A stretch of 64,000 bases of DNA, taken from positions 248,001 through 312,000 of the forward strand of contig CAVRGG010000007.1 of NCBI GenBank assembly GCA_963720695.1, given 5' to 3'. Source of the DNA: UBA668 sp963720695. GTDB taxonomy: Bacteria; Actinomycetota; Acidimicrobiia; Acidimicrobiales; Ilumatobacteraceae. Shown piece after piece: positions 62,995-64,000 of this stretch. The notes under the pieces are model-generated. The model was not told the DNA's origin and did not search any database. It saw nothing but the letters and a program-made list of their open reading frames with translations. Position 1 is the stretch's first letter. Every line of letters begins with the position of its first letter. Position numbers and translations under genes: made by a program.

Positions 62995-64000
<1,006 letters not shown>

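Overview
The window is a dense, high-GC stretch of bacterial chromosome with short or no gaps between genes. The gene content points to Actinobacteria: two DUF222/HNH proteins, an F420-type LLM enzyme, inositol-phosphate synthase, ECF41 and ECF42 sigma factors, an actinobacterial SOS box and many leaderless starts. A member of the Acidimicrobiia (Ilumatobacter-like) is my best guess, but that is inference. I saw no rRNA, tRNA, CRISPR array, phage or insertion sequence.

Layout. 0-4.2 kb: a partial Eis-like acetyltransferase, a DUF222/HNH protein, and a minus-strand set of LLM oxidoreductase, SRPBCC and VOC proteins. 4.2-7.7 kb: a urease-like gamma/beta fusion and alpha subunit followed by agmatine deiminase, with no urease accessory genes. 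7.7-16.7 kb: DUF427, GNAT, ABC-F, YjbR, a phosphatase, a PHB-depolymerase-like lipoprotein, an acyl-CoA ligase, an M20 peptidase and two small membrane proteins. 16.7-22 kb: an ECF41 module (FAD oxidoreductase plus sigma), a GH29 fucosidase and an ECF42 module (DGPF protein plus sigma). 22-33.8 kb: a fused indolepyruvate ferredoxin oxidoreductase, YbaK, an ABC exporter, an M48 protease, an HD-GYP protein, TetR, ferredoxin, esterase, lgt and enoyl-CoA hydratase.

33.8-42.2 kb is an alpha-galactoside locus. A DeoR regulator, ABC ATPase and galT run leftward; a Tat lipoprotein binding protein, two permeases and a GH36 alpha-galactosidase run rightward from a shared region rich in inverted repeats. 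Intact galactosides would be imported, split in the cytoplasm and passed to the Leloir pathway. 42.2-54.4 kb holds gatCAB, a two-component system, a GT2-GtrA protein, a carbamoylase-type M20 enzyme, a GGDEF-EAL protein and ilvD. 54.4-57.5 kb is a minus-strand sulfur cluster (flavin reductase, DUF3054, sulfide:quinone oxidoreductase-like, DsrC/TusE-like, DsrE-like). 57.5-64 kb has 5-FCL, inositol-phosphate synthase, a winged-helix protein, an HNH gene under an SOS box, a SET protein, a YqeY-like protein, and ilvB behind a leader-peptide attenuator; ilvB runs off the right edge.

Two facts should shape any reading of this sequence. Six otherwise well-conserved genes each carry exactly one surplus base, which looks like residual assembly error and creates misleading long fused reading frames. 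Many genes start 6-8 bases after a TAnnnT -10 box, so leaderless transcription is probably the rule here.
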